A stretch of 64,000 bases of DNA, from the NCBI GenBank assembly GCA_020073265.1, contig JAIQFN010000018.1, positions 1-64,000 on the forward strand, in the 5' to 3' direction. Position numbers and translations under genes: made by a program. The number at the start of each line of letters is the position of its first letter. The stretch's first letter is position 1. Of this stretch, positions 23,030 to 33,339 are shown one piece after another. The notes under the pieces were generated by a model. That model ran no database searches and had not been told where the DNA came from. It was given only the letters and a program-made list of their open reading frames with translations. The DNA is from Terriglobia bacterium (GTDB taxonomy: Bacteria > Acidobacteriota > Terriglobia > Bryobacterales > Bryobacteraceae).

Positions 23030-25957
23030 TTACCAATCGGCGCGAATGCCGAGCTGGATCAGCCGGCCTTCCAGCACGGTGGAACTGCGCGCTAAGGATG
23101 GCGGGGTGGTGATCGCGCCGAGCGCGTTCACCGTGGCCTTGGTGTTGAGCACGGTGACGTTGCGGTTGTTGAAGATGTTGTTGGATTCGGCGATGAACTT
23201 GCCCTTCAGGCGTTCGCGAACCGTAAACAGGGTACGTGTATAACGCGCGTCAACCTGGTAGAGGTTGGCGGTGCGGATGGTGTCACGCCCCACGAAAGCG
23301 GGCCGCTGGACTGCGGCGCCGATGGGATCGTTGTTGAGATTCAGGTTTCCGGTGATGTTCTGCGCGTCGCCGGCCGCCAGGTTTGCGAGGATGCTGAGCT
23401 CATTGCCGTTGGCCAGATGATTGGCGACGCGATTCGACAGCGAGACATGCGGCGCGATATAGACGCTCATGTTGAACGCCTGCGGCCGGTTCACGATGCT
23501 GTTGCCGCGATCATAGGAGCGGTCGAACGGGTTCTCGATCACCAGGTTTTGCTCGAAGCTGTTGGCGTCCGGAGCATCGCTGATGGTATGCGACCAGGTG
23601 TAATTGGCGCTGATCTGGAAGCCGTCGCCCATGCGATGCCACCAGCTCACCACCAGAGCGTTGTAGTTGGAAACAGCGCCGACGTCCTGGAGCGTGATGC
23701 CGTTGAACTGGGGATACAGCCTTGTGGCGGAGTTGACCGCGGTCGAAAAGATCGGGCGGCCGTCGGGCAGGAATCCGGTGGGGTTGACCAGATTCATGTC
23801 GCGCAGGTATTGCAGGTCGCGAGCGCCGGTGTTGACGTAGCCGACCGTGAGTTTGTCGTTCTGCGTAATCTGCTGCTCCACCTGGATGCTGGTATTCAGG
23901 GTGTAAGCGTTCTTGAAGTCCGGTGTCACGGCGGTGATGTTCTGCCCGGAAGGCGCGGTGGCGCCGGGCAGGAAGTTGAACACGTTGGGAAACGCCGGCG
24001 CGCCGGTCTGCCCGGGCGCGAAACTCGCGACGAAGGCCCGATTCGAGCCGTCGTTGTATAGAGCGTTGAACCATGTATTGGTGGGCGGCGCCTCATAGAA
24101 CATGCCCCAACTGGCGCGCACCACAGTCTTGGGCCTGACCGACCAGGCCACACCCAGGCGCGGCGCCCAATCGCGATTGGCGGTGTTGAAGTTGTGCGTG
24201 AAAACGAACGGGGCGTTAGCCTCGGCGCTGGGCGCCTGGAAGCGATCCCACCGCACGCCGTAAATCAGCAGCAGGTTGGGGCGAATCTGCCAGCTATCCT
24301 GCACGTAGAAATCGTAGAAGTACGATTTGTACGGCACTCCCGGCGAGCCGAGGACGGTAGAGAACTGGGTATAGGAAAAGGGATTGGCGCCGCTCTTGGC
24401 AGACAAATACGCGGCGACGCTCGGAAAATTGTAGAAGCTATAGGTGTCGGTGACCTGATTGTCGTTGTTCTCCTGCCAGGCGAAACCCATCTTGTAGGTA
24501 TGGGAGCCGCGGATCTTGGTGAAGTTGTCGCTGAAACTCGGAATCTTTTCGGCGAAGCGGTCGCCTGCCGACTGGGTGCCGTTAAACGTTGCGAGTCCAT
24601 TGCCGTTGCTGGGTGAAGCGCAGCCCGCGATACAGATCTGCGGTCCCGGGCCGGTGAGCGGACCGGCCGCGTGTGCCTCGTTGCGGTAAGGCTCGGAGGC
24701 GCGCAGCTCGTTCAGCATGGTCGGCGAGAAAGTAACCAGCCACTGCAATCCGCCGATGTGGGCGCGATCATGAAAGTCCACGGCGGCGCTGAGCGCGTTC
24801 TGGCCGCCCACTTGAGTATTGAACGGAAACTCATTCCGGAAGTAGTTGTAACGGAAGAAAACCTGGTTCTTCGAATTGACGTTCCAGTCCGCGCGAATAT
24901 TGAGAAACTGGACATGTTCCAGGCTCGGCGCGGTGGCCAGCTCGGAGGCCGGGAGTCCCAGAGCGGTCGCGGTAGTGCTATCGATGGTCACCGGTGTCGG
25001 CGTGCCGCGCAGCAGGTGCTCATAGCCGCCGAAGATGAACAGCTTGTCCTTCTTGATGGGGCCGCCGGCGTTCACTGCGTAATCGTGCAGGTCGATCGCG
25101 GCCGCGGGCTTGTTCGCGGCCAGCAAAATGGTGCGCGCGTTGGCGTCCGGCGGACGTCCGATGAAATAACCCTCGCCATGGAACTGATTGGTGCCGGAAT
25201 TGGTGATGACGTTGAAAATATTGCCGGCGGTCTGGCCGAATTCCGGCGCGAAACTGTTGGAAACCGTCTGCACTTCGCGCACATAGATGTCGGAGATCGG
25301 GAACAGGCGCAGGCCGTAGCGATCCGTTTCGGTGTCGATCATGCCGTCCATCTGATAATTGATTCGATCCAGCAGGCCGTTGGTGTTGAGCGTGCGGGGA
25401 ATGCCCAGCTCGGGATTGGGATGGCCGCTCACGCCGGGTTGGAAAATGATCAGGTTGTAGGGATTCCGCGAGGTCATCGGGAGGTTATCCACTTCCGCGA
25501 AGGAGATGGTGCGGCCGGTGGAGATTCGCGACGGCTCCAGCACCGGCGCGCCACCCGTGACGTCGACGGTGGTGCTCACCGTGCCGACCTTGAGCTGCAC
25601 GTCGATCACGGCTTCGGTACCGGCGTTCAGAACCACGTCGGTGTGCCGCTCGGCCTCGAAGCCTTCCTTCTTGAAAGTCACCGTGTAGGCGCCGAGCGGG
25701 AGGTTCGGGATGACGAAGTATCCGTCGTCGCTGGTGGCGGCGTCCCGTGTGTAGCCGGTAGCGGCGTTTGTAACCGTTACCGTGGCATTTGGGATGGCCG
25801 CCGCAGCCGGGTCCGTGATCCGCCCGCGAATGCTGCCGTTAATGGCCTGAGTTTGGGCGGACAGCGTTTGGAAACAGGCGATCAGCAGGCCAGCCAGCAG
25901 CAAATATCGAAACGCAAATGTAGCAAAATCTGAACGGAAATGGCTGAAACGAAACAT
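23030..25957 (-). CDS. Oar-like TonB-dependent receptor with carboxypeptidase-regulatory domain
   Basis: Outer-membrane receptors of this type import large substrates, often carbohydrates or peptides, in a TonB-dependent way. The product is 975 residues. It has a signal peptide (to about residue 34), then a carboxypeptidase-regulatory-like beta-sandwich (INGSIRGRITDPAAAAIPNATVTV at 39-62), a plug region (DNLPMTSRNPYNLIIFQPGV), and a long beta-barrel rich in aromatic alternations, ending in LGIRADW with a terminal aromatic residue. Such Oar-like receptors are strongly expanded in Acidobacteriota. GGGAG lies before ATG 25957. The substrate is not indicated by context; the neighbour is divergent argH. 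Confidence 0.9.
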   Translation of the reverse strand: MFRFSHFRSDFATFAFRYLLLAGLLIACFQTLSAQTQAINGSIRGRITDPAAAAIPNATVTVTNAATGYTRDAATSDDGYFVIPNLPLGAYTVTFKKEGFEAERHTDVVLNAGTEAVIDVQLKVGTVSTTVDVTGGAPVLEPSRISTGRTISFAEVDNLPMTSRNPYNLIIFQPGVSGHPNPELGIPRTLNTNGLLDRINYQMDGMIDTETDRYGLRLFPISDIYVREVQTVSNSFAPEFGQTAGNIFNVITNSGTNQFHGEGYFIGRPPDANARTILLAANKPAAAIDLHDYAVNAGGPIKKDKLFIFGGYEHLLRGTPTPVTIDSTTATALGLPASELATAPSLEHVQFLNIRADWNVNSKNQVFFRYNYFRNEFPFNTQVGGQNALSAAVDFHDRAHIGGLQWLVTFSPTMLNELRASEPYRNEAHAAGPLTGPGPQICIAGCASPSNGNGLATFNGTQSAGDRFAEKIPSFSDNFTKIRGSHTYKMGFAWQENNDNQVTDTYSFYNFPSVAAYLSAKSGANPFSYTQFSTVLGSPGVPYKSYFYDFYVQDSWQIRPNLLLIYGVRWDRFQAPSAEANAPFVFTHNFNTANRDWAPRLGVAWSVRPKTVVRASWGMFYEAPPTNTWFNALYNDGSNRAFVASFAPGQTGAPAFPNVFNFLPGATAPSGQNITAVTPDFKNAYTLNTSIQVEQQITQNDKLTVGYVNTGARDLQYLRDMNLVNPTGFLPDGRPIFSTAVNSATRLYPQFNGITLQDVGAVSNYNALVVSWWHRMGDGFQISANYTWSHTISDAPDANSFEQNLVIENPFDRSYDRGNSIVNRPQAFNMSVYIAPHVSLSNRVANHLANGNELSILANLAAGDAQNITGNLNLNNDPIGAAVQRPAFVGRDTIRTANLYQVDARYTRTLFTVRERLKGKFIAESNNIFNNRNVTVLNTKATVNALGAITTPPSLARSSTVLEGRLIQLGIRADW

Positions 25958-26060
25958 GGTGACTCCCTGGACTGAAATAAGCGTTCTGGGGCCCAGTATC
26001 AGCCCGATTGGCCGCGCCCGTCAAGCTCAGGTTTCAACGCGGTTTCAGTTTGGTTTCTCG

Positions 26061-27560
26061 ATGCGGATCGCCGACAATAAAAGTAGCCATGCCGTGGGAA
26101 ATTCCTTGCCGGGAGAGTTCGTGAATACCGAGCGTTTCCCGGCGCCGCTTTACGCCGAGACGGTTCTCGCACCGAACTTTGAGGAGGCTCAGCGCAGTTT
26201 CCTGGACGCGCTGCTGGAAATCCACTATGCGCACACGCGCATGCTGGCCGCGCAGGACATCCTGACCGTTTCTGAAGAACAAACCTTGCGCCACGCGCTC
26301 GACCGGCTGGACCGGAAGGCGATTGCCGACGCCCGCTACGACGGTTCGCACGAGGATCTTTTTTTCTTCATCGAGACTTTGCTGGAGGAAAGCTGCGGCG
26401 CTCTGGCCGGCAAGATGCACACCGCTCGCAGCCGCAACGACATTGCCATCACGCTGTACCGGATGACTCTGCGCGTCGGGTTGCTGGAACTGGCCGGAGT
26501 TGTGGCGGAGGTGCGGAGGGCGGTGCTGGATCTGGCCGCGCGTCACGTCGATACCATCATGCCGGCTCATACGCACACGCAGCCGGCGCAGCCGACCACG
26601 CTGGCGCACTATCTGCTGGCGGCCGCCGAGTTTCTGGCGCGCGATGGCGCCCGCATTCAAGCGGCGTTCGCGCGCGTCAACCTGAGCCCGCTGGGCGCCT
26701 GCGCCATCACCACCACCGGGTTCTCGATCGACCGGCGGATGACGGCTGAGCTGCTGGGGTTCGAGGGGCTGGCGGAGAACTCTTACGGGGCCATCGCGTC
26801 GATCGATTATTTGACCGAGTCGGCTAGCGCCGTCGCGGTCGCTATGGTGAATAGCGGAAAGCTGGCGCAGGACCTGCTGCTGTGGTCCACGCGTGAATTC
26901 GGGCTGCTGCGCCTGTCCGACGCGTTCGTTCAATCCTCGAGCATCATGCCGCAGAAGCGCAACCCGGTGGCGCTGGAGCATGTGCGCATTCTGGCCAGCC
27001 GGGCGCTCGGCGAAGCGCAGGCCGTGCTCACCTGCGCCCACAACACGCCGTTCGGCGATATCAACGACAGCGAAGACGATCTGCAGCCGCTGGTTTTCAC
27101 CATGCTCAGCGACGCCTCGCGCTCGCTGCGGCTGCTGGCGGGGCTGTTGAGAAGCGCGGAAGTGGATCGCGACCGCCTGGCGCGACGGGCGGGGTCGGAT
27201 TTTATGACGGTTACCGAGCTGGCCGACACGCTGGTCCGGAAGGCGGGCCTGAGTTTTCGGGAAGCCCACACGCTGGTGTCGAACGCCGTCAAGGCAGCAG
27301 GCGCCGACGACAGCGCGCAGGCGATTGCGGCCGCGCTCCAGGCGCAGAACCCGGGGCTGCGGTTGAGCTACGACGAGATCGAGCGCTCGCTCGATCCGCG
27401 GAATTTCGTCAACGTCCGGCGAATCGTCGGTGGTCCGGCGCCCGAGGTGGTAACCGAGGCGTTAGCGCGGGCGCGCGCTGAGCAGGCCGGCGTGGAGCAG
27501 TGGATCCGGTCGAAGATGGAATTTTTGGACGCGGCCCGGCGGCGAAACACCGGCGGCTAG
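26061..27560 (+). CDS. argH: argininosuccinate lyase-like protein
   Basis: Argininosuccinate lyase splits argininosuccinate into arginine and fumarate, the last step of arginine synthesis. The 499-residue product has the fumarase/aspartase-superfamily signature SSIMPQKRNP (catalytic Ser loop), HTHTQPAQPTTLAHY with the second conserved region, and AGKMHTARSRND of region one. The longer frame from 25956 overlaps the divergent TonB receptor gene's start, so ATG 26061 is preferred; a GTG at 26121 is another option. Related superfamily lyases (e.g. adenylosuccinate lyase) differ in these motifs, so the ArgH assignment is good. No other arginine genes are near. Confidence 0.85.
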   Translation: MRIADNKSSHAVGNSLPGEFVNTERFPAPLYAETVLAPNFEEAQRSFLDALLEIHYAHTRMLAAQDILTVSEEQTLRHALDRLDRKAIADARYDGSHEDLFFFIETLLEESCGALAGKMHTARSRNDIAITLYRMTLRVGLLELAGVVAEVRRAVLDLAARHVDTIMPAHTHTQPAQPTTLAHYLLAAAEFLARDGARIQAAFARVNLSPLGACAITTTGFSIDRRMTAELLGFEGLAENSYGAIASIDYLTESASAVAVAMVNSGKLAQDLLLWSTREFGLLRLSDAFVQSSSIMPQKRNPVALEHVRILASRALGEAQAVLTCAHNTPFGDINDSEDDLQPLVFTMLSDASRSLRLLAGLLRSAEVDRDRLARRAGSDFMTVTELADTLVRKAGLSFREAHTLVSNAVKAAGADDSAQAIAAALQAQNPGLRLSYDEIERSLDPRNFVNVRRIVGGPAPEVVTEALARARAEQAGVEQWIRSKMEFLDAARRRNTGG

Positions 27561-27600
27561 GCAGGCGATTCCGCCGGCCTCGGATTGCCGCCTGGAAAGG

Positions 27601-27628
27601 CGGCTGCAGCCACGATTGGCTGCCCCAC
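27601..27628 (-). repeat. dispersed intergenic repeat, family GGGGCAGCC, copy 1
   Basis: This 28-bp segment matches positions 55202-55229 with one mismatch (27 of 28), in opposite orientation. It is directly downstream of argH, ending 5 nt before the stop of the convergent TPR gene, beside the imperfect inverted repeat GCCGCCT/AGGCGGC at about 27586-27602. It is probably one of many copies of a short palindromic repeat in this genome. Confidence 0.6.
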
Positions 27629-27632
27629 GGCG

Positions 27633-28694
27633 TCACTTCAGGCGCTTGAGATCTTTCTTGGCGGGTTCGAAATCAGGCTTCAAGCGCAGCGCGGTCTCCA
27701 GTTCGGCGCGCGCCTCCGGCTTGCGGCCTTCCTTCTCATAGACCAGGCCCAGCGACCAATGCGCGCCTGCGATCAAGGGCGCGCCCGGCTCGGGTTCGTT
27801 GGTTTCGTTGAAGTATTTTTTCAAATAGCCTTCGGCCTTCTGTAACTCGACGCCATCGCGCAGCAGGGCGCGCGCAGAGAACACGTAGGGGCTGAGATCG
27901 TCCGGTATGGCGGTCTCGGCGCGCCCGAGCAGCCTGGCGTCATCGTCGAACTTTTTCGCAAGAGCCAGCGCCGCCGCGAGCACGCGGTACGATTCGATGC
28001 GATCAGAGTTCAGGTCCAGCGCTGCCTGGGCATGCTCGATGGCACGGCCAGGTTGGGCGTGTTGCGGACTTATATATAAGGCGGCCAAATTGATTTGCGC
28101 CGCGTAGTTTCGCGCATCCGACTCGACCGCCTTCTGGTACAAGCGTTCCAGCTTATCTTCTTCTTTCTGCTGGCGAGCGATGTAGGCGAGCGCGAGATAT
28201 CCGCGCGCCGGATTGATCTTGACTAGATCGTTGGCGGTTTCGAGAGCTTTCTTTTTGTCGCCCCCTGCCACGCCGGGAGCCTCCATATAGTACTGGATTT
28301 GATCGAAGATGTTGGCCGGATCTTTCGGCGCGATAGACAGCGCGGCGTCAAACTCGCTTTTGATCTTATGCCCAAGGCCGAGTTGTTTCAAGAAAGATAC
28401 GTGAGCGGTCTGGTCCGCGTAGATCTCGCCTAACTCGCGATGGGCGGGGCTCGACTTGGGATCCAGCCGGACCGCGGCTTCGCTGAATTTCGCCGCGTCG
28501 TCCAGATTTCCGAACTCATGCCGGACTCGCGCCATAGAGTAGTTCGCTTGCGCTTCGTTGGGATGCGCCTTGTATGCGGCTTCGACGATGGCGCGCGCAC
28601 GCTTCCAGTGACCGTTCTCCATCAGAGCTTCGGCAGTGGGATCGCCGGCCATCGCCGAGAGCGTGATCAGCAAGGCAGCCAGTACGATTCGCAT
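27633..28694 (-). CDS. secreted tetratricopeptide-repeat protein
   Basis: The product is 353 residues with a signal peptide (MRIVLAALLITLSAMA) and a series of TPR-type helical hairpins, for example ANYSMARVRHEFGNLDDAAKFSEAAVRLDPKS (about 50-80) and the last repeat near residue 310-345. TPRs mediate protein interactions. It is the last gene of the PadR operon, beginning 4 nt downstream of the ABC permease stop. ATG 28694 gives a clean signal peptide; the longer frame upstream overlaps the permease gene. Role unknown beyond an exported scaffold, possibly tied to the permease. Confidence 0.8.
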   Translation of the reverse strand: MRIVLAALLITLSAMAGDPTAEALMENGHWKRARAIVEAAYKAHPNEAQANYSMARVRHEFGNLDDAAKFSEAAVRLDPKSSPAHRELGEIYADQTAHVSFLKQLGLGHKIKSEFDAALSIAPKDPANIFDQIQYYMEAPGVAGGDKKKALETANDLVKINPARGYLALAYIARQQKEEDKLERLYQKAVESDARNYAAQINLAALYISPQHAQPGRAIEHAQAALDLNSDRIESYRVLAAALALAKKFDDDARLLGRAETAIPDDLSPYVFSARALLRDGVELQKAEGYLKKYFNETNEPEPGAPLIAGAHWSLGLVYEKEGRKPEARAELETALRLKPDFEPAKKDLKRLK

Positions 28695-28698
28695 GGAG

Positions 28699-31353
28699 CT
28701 ACTCGTAGCGCAGCGCGCGATTCGGGTCGACGTTGGAGGCGCGGCGGGCCGGCAGATAACACGCCAGCGCAGCCACCGCCAGCAGCAACCCGCTGATGAG
28801 GGTGAAGGTGGCGGCATCGTTCGGGCTGACTTGATAGAGGATTGAAGTCATCAGCCGCGTCACCGCGAGCGCGGCGGCGAGGCCGATGGTGAGACCGGCG
28901 ATAGCCAGCTTCAGACCTTGGCCCACCACCAGCGAAGCCAGGTCGCTGCGCGCCGCTCCCAGCGCCAGGCGGATTCCGAACTCCTGATTGCGCGCCGTCA
29001 CCGAATAGGCCATCACGCCGTAGATGCCGAGCGCTGCGAGAAACAGCGAAAGTCCCGCGAAGAAGATGGTGATTTGTCCGACGATCACGTGGCGGGAGCG
29101 AACCTGCGCCATGATCTGCTGCAGGCTTTGCACGTTCGCCACGCTTTGGCCCTTGTCCACGGCCATCACGGCGTGCCGGATCTGGGACGCGATGTCCTCG
29201 GAACGCTGGTTGGTTCGCAGCACGATCCGCATGCTGCGAGCCGGTAGCTGCCGGTAGGGAACGTAGGCTTGCGGCTGGATGGTGTCGGTGTCGTTCTGAC
29301 CCTTGGTGTCTCTCACCACGCCGACGATGGTCAGAACGTTTCCCAGTTTGGCGCCGTAGCGAATGCGTTTGCCGACGGGGTCTTCGGCCGGCCATTGGCG
29401 GCGCGCCATGGCTTGATTGATTACCGCGACGGGAAGCGAGCCGGCCTGGTCCTGGTCGGAGAACGAGCGCCCGCCCAGCAGCGCGATGCCCAGGGCGTTG
29501 AAATAGCCGGGGCTCACGATGTCGAAACGCACGTACGGAAGGTCCGCCGGAGCTGGAGTAGGCCGGCCGTCGACGGCGTATCGCAGGTTGTTGCCGGTGT
29601 CGGAGTAGGGAATCAGCACGCCGGCGGCCGCCGACGTTACACCGGGCAGCAGCCGGACTTGTTCCAAAGCCTGAGCGTAAAACGCCTCGACGCGCCTGGG
29701 GTCCTGGTACTTCGCGCCGGACAGAGAGATCTGCGCCGCCACAACGCCGTCCGGCTGAAAGCCGGGATCGTTCGAATACATCCGCACCAGGCCCTTGGCC
29801 AGCAGGCCCGCGGTCACCAGCACCACCATCGCCAGCGCTACTTCGAACACGGTGAGGCAGTTCTTGAGCCGTGTGCCTCCGCTGCCCGCGGATGCGCGGG
29901 AGGTGGTCTCTTTCAGCCCGTGGTTCACGTCCACAGCCCAGCAACGGAACGCGGGCGCGAAGCCGAATGCCAGTCCGGTGACGAGCGCGATTCCGAAAGT
30001 GTAGAGCAACGTGTTGAGGTCGACTTCCAGGACGCCGGCGTTGGGAAGATATTGGTGGACCTCGGCCGGAATGGCCTGCGCGATCCAATGCACGCCCCAG
30101 GTTGCGAACAGGACGCTCAAGGCGCCCGCCATCAGGAACAGCACGAGATTTTCGATCAGAAGCTGGCGCAGCAGGCGCCCGCGCCCGGCCCCGATGGCCA
30201 GCCGCACGGCCATTTCCTTTTGTCTGCTGACGGCGCGTCCCACCACCAGATTGGCGACGTTGCCGCAGGCGATCAGAAGCACGCAGCCCACCAGCCAGAA
30301 GACGATGAGAGCCTGCTGGCTTCCGCCCTGTCTTCCGATCTCATCGCGCAAGGTGTGCAGTTCCACGCTTCGTCCGGCGTTGCTGGCCGGGTACGCGGTT
30401 TCCAGGCGGCGGGCCGTCGTTTTGAGGTACAAGTCAGCTCGGGCGAAGCTCACGCCCGGTTTCAAGCGAGCGATCGCATCCAGATAACGCGAGCGCCGGT
30501 TGGCGCGTTCCTCGCCGGTCAGCGAGAGCGGCATGTAGATGTTCACTCGTCCGAGCAGGGAGAGGTGAAAATTGGGCGGAAGGATCCCGACCACGGTTAC
30601 TTTTCGCCCGTCGATCTCAAACGCTTTTCCCGCGATCCCGGGATCGCCGCCGAAGTGGCTTTGCCAAAACTCGTGGCTCAGGATGGCGACCGGTGCCGCA
30701 TTGGGGCTGTCCTCTTCTGGCAGGAACCCCCGGCCGATTCGCGGAGCAATGCCCAGAATGCGGAAGAACTCCGGGTTGACCCGCGCGCCGTTCACCTGCT
30801 CAGGCTGATCCTCATGCATGAGCGTGAAAAGCGGAGTCTGCCAGGCACTGACGGCGTCGAAGACTTCGCGGTCGCTGCGCCAGTCATAGAGATCGGCGGC
30901 CGCCACCGAGCCGGCCAGCTTCTGCCTGGTGTCGATCTCGAAAATCGTCACGAGTTGATCCGGGTTCGGGTAGGGCAGCGGCTTCAGTATCCAGGTGTTC
31001 ACTACGCTGAAGATGGATGTGTTCGCGCCGATTCCGAGCGCCAGTGTCAACACCGCGATGGCCGCGAAGCCCGGGCTCTTGCGGAGCATTCGCACGGCAT
31101 AGCGCAGGTCTTGAGTGGTCTCGTCCAGGAGCCGCAGCCCGCGCGCCTGCCGGCATTCTTCCTTGAGCGGTTCGAGGTTTCCGAATTCGATGCGGGCCTG
31201 GCGTTCGGCCTGCTCCCTGGGAATGCCGCGGCGGACCAGGTCTTCGGTGTAGATCGAGAGGTGATGGCGTAGCTCGGCGTCCATGTCGCGCTCCATCCGG
31301 CGGCGGCTGAAGGCGTCATGGACGAGCGAGCTGCAGCGTGCCCAGAGGCTCAT
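28699..31353 (-). CDS. ADOP-family ABC transporter permease (MacB/FtsX-type)
   Basis: The 884-residue protein is a fused MacB-like permease. Residues 1-80 are the ADOP N-terminal region ([20 protein letters not shown]), then a transmembrane helix, a large MacB periplasmic core domain (about 120-320), three FtsX-type helices, a second periplasmic domain and a final helix bundle near the C-terminus. Four helices and two FtsX domains in one chain are diagnostic. These permeases are expanded in Acidobacteriota. The ATP-binding subunit is not encoded here. ATG 31353 overlaps the padR stop by 4 nt (ATGA), so translation is coupled to PadR. Confidence 0.9.
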   Translation of the reverse strand: MSLWARCSSLVHDAFSRRRMERDMDAELRHHLSIYTEDLVRRGIPREQAERQARIEFGNLEPLKEECRQARGLRLLDETTQDLRYAVRMLRKSPGFAAIAVLTLALGIGANTSIFSVVNTWILKPLPYPNPDQLVTIFEIDTRQKLAGSVAAADLYDWRSDREVFDAVSAWQTPLFTLMHEDQPEQVNGARVNPEFFRILGIAPRIGRGFLPEEDSPNAAPVAILSHEFWQSHFGGDPGIAGKAFEIDGRKVTVVGILPPNFHLSLLGRVNIYMPLSLTGEERANRRSRYLDAIARLKPGVSFARADLYLKTTARRLETAYPASNAGRSVELHTLRDEIGRQGGSQQALIVFWLVGCVLLIACGNVANLVVGRAVSRQKEMAVRLAIGAGRGRLLRQLLIENLVLFLMAGALSVLFATWGVHWIAQAIPAEVHQYLPNAGVLEVDLNTLLYTFGIALVTGLAFGFAPAFRCWAVDVNHGLKETTSRASAGSGGTRLKNCLTVFEVALAMVVLVTAGLLAKGLVRMYSNDPGFQPDGVVAAQISLSGAKYQDPRRVEAFYAQALEQVRLLPGVTSAAAGVLIPYSDTGNNLRYAVDGRPTPAPADLPYVRFDIVSPGYFNALGIALLGGRSFSDQDQAGSLPVAVINQAMARRQWPAEDPVGKRIRYGAKLGNVLTIVGVVRDTKGQNDTDTIQPQAYVPYRQLPARSMRIVLRTNQRSEDIASQIRHAVMAVDKGQSVANVQSLQQIMAQVRSRHVIVGQITIFFAGLSLFLAALGIYGVMAYSVTARNQEFGIRLALGAARSDLASLVVGQGLKLAIAGLTIGLAAALAVTRLMTSILYQVSPNDAATFTLISGLLLAVAALACYLPARRASNVDPNRALRYE

Positions 31354-31691
31354 GATTTTTCCGGAAGGGCTTTCAGCACGCCCAAGACACCGTCGCTCAG
31401 CCGCTTCCAGTTGTCGGTCTCGGCCTTCAACTGGCGGCGCCCTTCGGCGGTGAGGCGGTAATACTTGGCCTTGCGGTTGTTTTCGCTTTCGCCCCAATCG
31501 GCTTTGATCAATCCGCGGTGCTCCAGCCGGTACAGGGCGGGGTAGAGCGAGCCTTGCTGGATCAGCAGGCGTCCCTCGGACAATTGCTGGATGCGCAGCA
31601 GGATTCCGTAGCCGTGCATCGCTTCGAGCGAAACCGATTTCAGGATCAGCATGTCGAGCGTGCCTTGCAGCAGGTCGGGTTGTTTGCTCAT
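31350..31691 (-). CDS. PadR-family transcriptional regulator
   Basis: PadR regulators are winged-helix repressors with a C-terminal dimerisation helix. The 113-residue product ([24 protein letters not shown], then [21 protein letters not shown] and [17 protein letters not shown]) matches the short PadR subgroup that is paired with ADOP permeases. Both ends overlap neighbours by 4 nt: the DUF4097-like gene upstream and the permease downstream. The promoter at 32485-32514 carries two matching palindromes, so PadR probably represses its own operon and responds to a small molecule or antibiotic stress. Confidence 0.92.
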   Translation of the reverse strand: MSKQPDLLQGTLDMLILKSVSLEAMHGYGILLRIQQLSEGRLLIQQGSLYPALYRLEHRGLIKADWGESENNRKAKYYRLTAEGRRQLKAETDNWKRLSDGVLGVLKALPEKS

Positions 31692-32452
31692 TGGGCCTCC
31701 ACCCGGATCCTGCCGCGCTCGGTGCTGAGTCTCAAAGCGGGGCCTCCGCCGTTCACGGTTCCTTCAACGTCGCCGCCGGAATGCCGCGACAGGTGGGCCA
31801 TAACGGGAAAATCGGATTCGATGGAGCTGCGGCGGTCCAGTTGCGCGTGCAGCTCGAAGCGGCTGTCCTTGGGCAAACGCAACTGGATGGAGCCGCGATG
31901 CGTTTCCACCCGGCTGGCACCCGTGAAGGCGGCGAAGTCTATGTGGGCGTCGCCGCGATGGGTGGTCAGATACAGCGGCCCCCGCAGGCGCTCGATGCGC
32001 GTGGCGCCACGGTGGGTGTTTATGTCGAGTGCGGCGGAAAGATCGCGGATCTGCAGATCGGAGCGCCGATCGTGGATGGAGAGCCGGGCGGTTCGCGGCA
32101 TGCGAATCGAGTACACGACGCCGGGGTTGGTTCCGGAGATGTCGTTGCAGCACGAACGCAGGTACCGGGTGGCGATGCGTAGAGAGTCCCCGGACGAGTC
32201 GATTTCGATCTCGGTGGCGTCGAACAGGCTGCGATCGGTGGCGGACGAGCCGGCGGCCTCGATTCGCGCATTGATCTCCACTTCCGGGCGATCCCAGGTG
32301 GTGACCTGAACCGATCCCTTGAAGGTGTCCAGATGGACCGAGCCGGTTGAGCTCAGGGCCACGGTTCGATTGACACTCTTGGAATCGGCCGCGGAGGCGC
32401 TGGAAGCGGCCAGCAGGGCCACCGCGATCAGGGGAGCAGCGAATCTGGCCAC
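31688..32452 (-). CDS. secreted DUF4097-like beta-helix protein
   Basis: The product is 254 residues with a signal peptide ending at about ASSASAAD. The remainder is built of short beta repeats, for example [36 protein letters not shown] and [14 protein letters not shown], which fits the right-handed beta-helix of DUF4097-type proteins often found beside bacterial stress regulators. GTG 32452 is the first gene of the PadR operon and its stop overlaps padR by 4 nt. Function unknown; a role at the cell envelope is likely from export and context. Confidence 0.8.
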   Translation of the reverse strand: MARFAAPLIAVALLAASSASAADSKSVNRTVALSSTGSVHLDTFKGSVQVTTWDRPEVEINARIEAAGSSATDRSLFDATEIEIDSSGDSLRIATRYLRSCCNDISGTNPGVVYSIRMPRTARLSIHDRRSDLQIRDLSAALDINTHRGATRIERLRGPLYLTTHRGDAHIDFAAFTGASRVETHRGSIQLRLPKDSRFELHAQLDRRSSIESDFPVMAHLSRHSGGDVEGTVNGGGPALRLSTERGRIRVEAQ

Positions 32453-32465
32453 GTTTCGACGACCT

Positions 32466-32516
32466 CCTAGACGATCTAGGAAGGATTGTACGCGTTACTC
32501 TCCTAGATTGTCAAGG
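32466..32516 (-). promoter_or_regulatory. PadR operon promoter with two palindromic operators
   Basis: On the minus strand a near-consensus promoter reads TTGACA (32509-32514), 18-bp spacer, TACAAT (32485-32490). Two 15-bp operators of the same 6-3-6 design lie on it: CCTAGA-CGA-TCTAGG at 32466-32480 is perfect and covers the expected transcription start, and CCTAGA-TTG-TCAAGG at 32502-32516 has one mismatch and overlaps the -35 box. Promoter overlap, identical geometry and the PadR gene in the same operon support direct autorepression. Confidence 0.75.
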
Positions 32517-32574
32517 AGAAATCGAAGCGGGCGTGGGAAGCCCTTAGCTTTAGTTTTGCGCAGCTCGAGACCAA

Positions 32575-33339
32575 TCACGCGAGTACGACGAGTTGTTCCT
32601 TGCCGACTGACAATTTGGTCGGCTCGGGTGCGCGAACGGGCATCTCATCCCATGTTCTACCGTCAAGGGCGCGACCCGTCTTGGACTTGAACACTCCTCC
32701 CCACTGTTTGAAGAAGAAAGGAACTCGCGCGTGGATGCAGCGGTCTCGAACCTCGCGGACCCATTCCGGCTTCATTGGGCGCGCGCCTGGCCCTGATTCG
32801 CCTCCCACAATCACCCAATCAATCCCGCGAAGGTTGAGCTTGGTTAATTGTCCCAATAGAGGTTCGATGCTGAGGAACTTGATACGGGCACCGGTTTCTC
32901 GCAGATGGTCTACGCGGTAGAGGTAGTCCTCATTTTCGACGCTGACGCCCATCCATATCTGCGGCTGCCACTTGAGGAGCGGGTTCAATTCGAGTAGTCG
33001 GTCGGATCGCTTTGTGAGAATTTGGTACTGGTGCCAGTTGGCTCGCCGCATAACATCAAAGATCGTCGTGATGTACGCAGTGGGCACGTCAAGATGAAAG
33101 AGATCACTCATGCTGTTAACGAAGACGCGACGAGGTAGGCGCCAGCGCAGGGGGTGGTCGAGCATATGCGGCTGCAACGTGACATCGAACCCCTTGCGAT
33201 AGTTCTCTTGACCCATCGCCTGCAAGCGACGCGCGAGACGCTCCGCGTAACAGAACTTACACCCGGGACTGATCTTAGAACAACCGGTGACGGGATTCCA
33301 GGTTGCGTCTGTCCATTCGATATGGGAACTAGTCGCCAT
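32575..33339 (-). CDS. three-Cys-motif protein (phage Gp37/Gp68, DUF5131 family)
   Basis: Gp37/Gp68-type proteins have a radical-SAM-like CxxxxxxCxxC region, here [20 protein letters not shown] at about residues 20-39, and the conserved SIEPLLGQL and FFKQWGG segments. The biochemical role is not established. The 254-residue protein is at the usual full length. It follows the TcmP gene directly (start at 33339, TcmP stop at 33340), the known arrangement of the three-Cys-motif pair. The pair appears to have lower GC than its surroundings, consistent with transfer. Confidence 0.85.
   Translation of the reverse strand: MATSSHIEWTDATWNPVTGCSKISPGCKFCYAERLARRLQAMGQENYRKGFDVTLQPHMLDHPLRWRLPRRVFVNSMSDLFHLDVPTAYITTIFDVMRRANWHQYQILTKRSDRLLELNPLLKWQPQIWMGVSVENEDYLYRVDHLRETGARIKFLSIEPLLGQLTKLNLRGIDWVIVGGESGPGARPMKPEWVREVRDRCIHARVPFFFKQWGGVFKSKTGRALDGRTWDEMPVRAPEPTKLSVGKEQLVVLA

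Noticed and set aside
26034-27269. Minus-strand 411-codon frame over argH
   Set aside because: Antisense shadow; the plus strand has the MPQKRNP lyase signature.
29269-31272. Plus-strand frame of 667 codons opposite the ABC permease
   Set aside because: Antisense to a clear ADOP permease, of biased composition and without a ribosome-binding site; long antisense frames are expected at this GC content.
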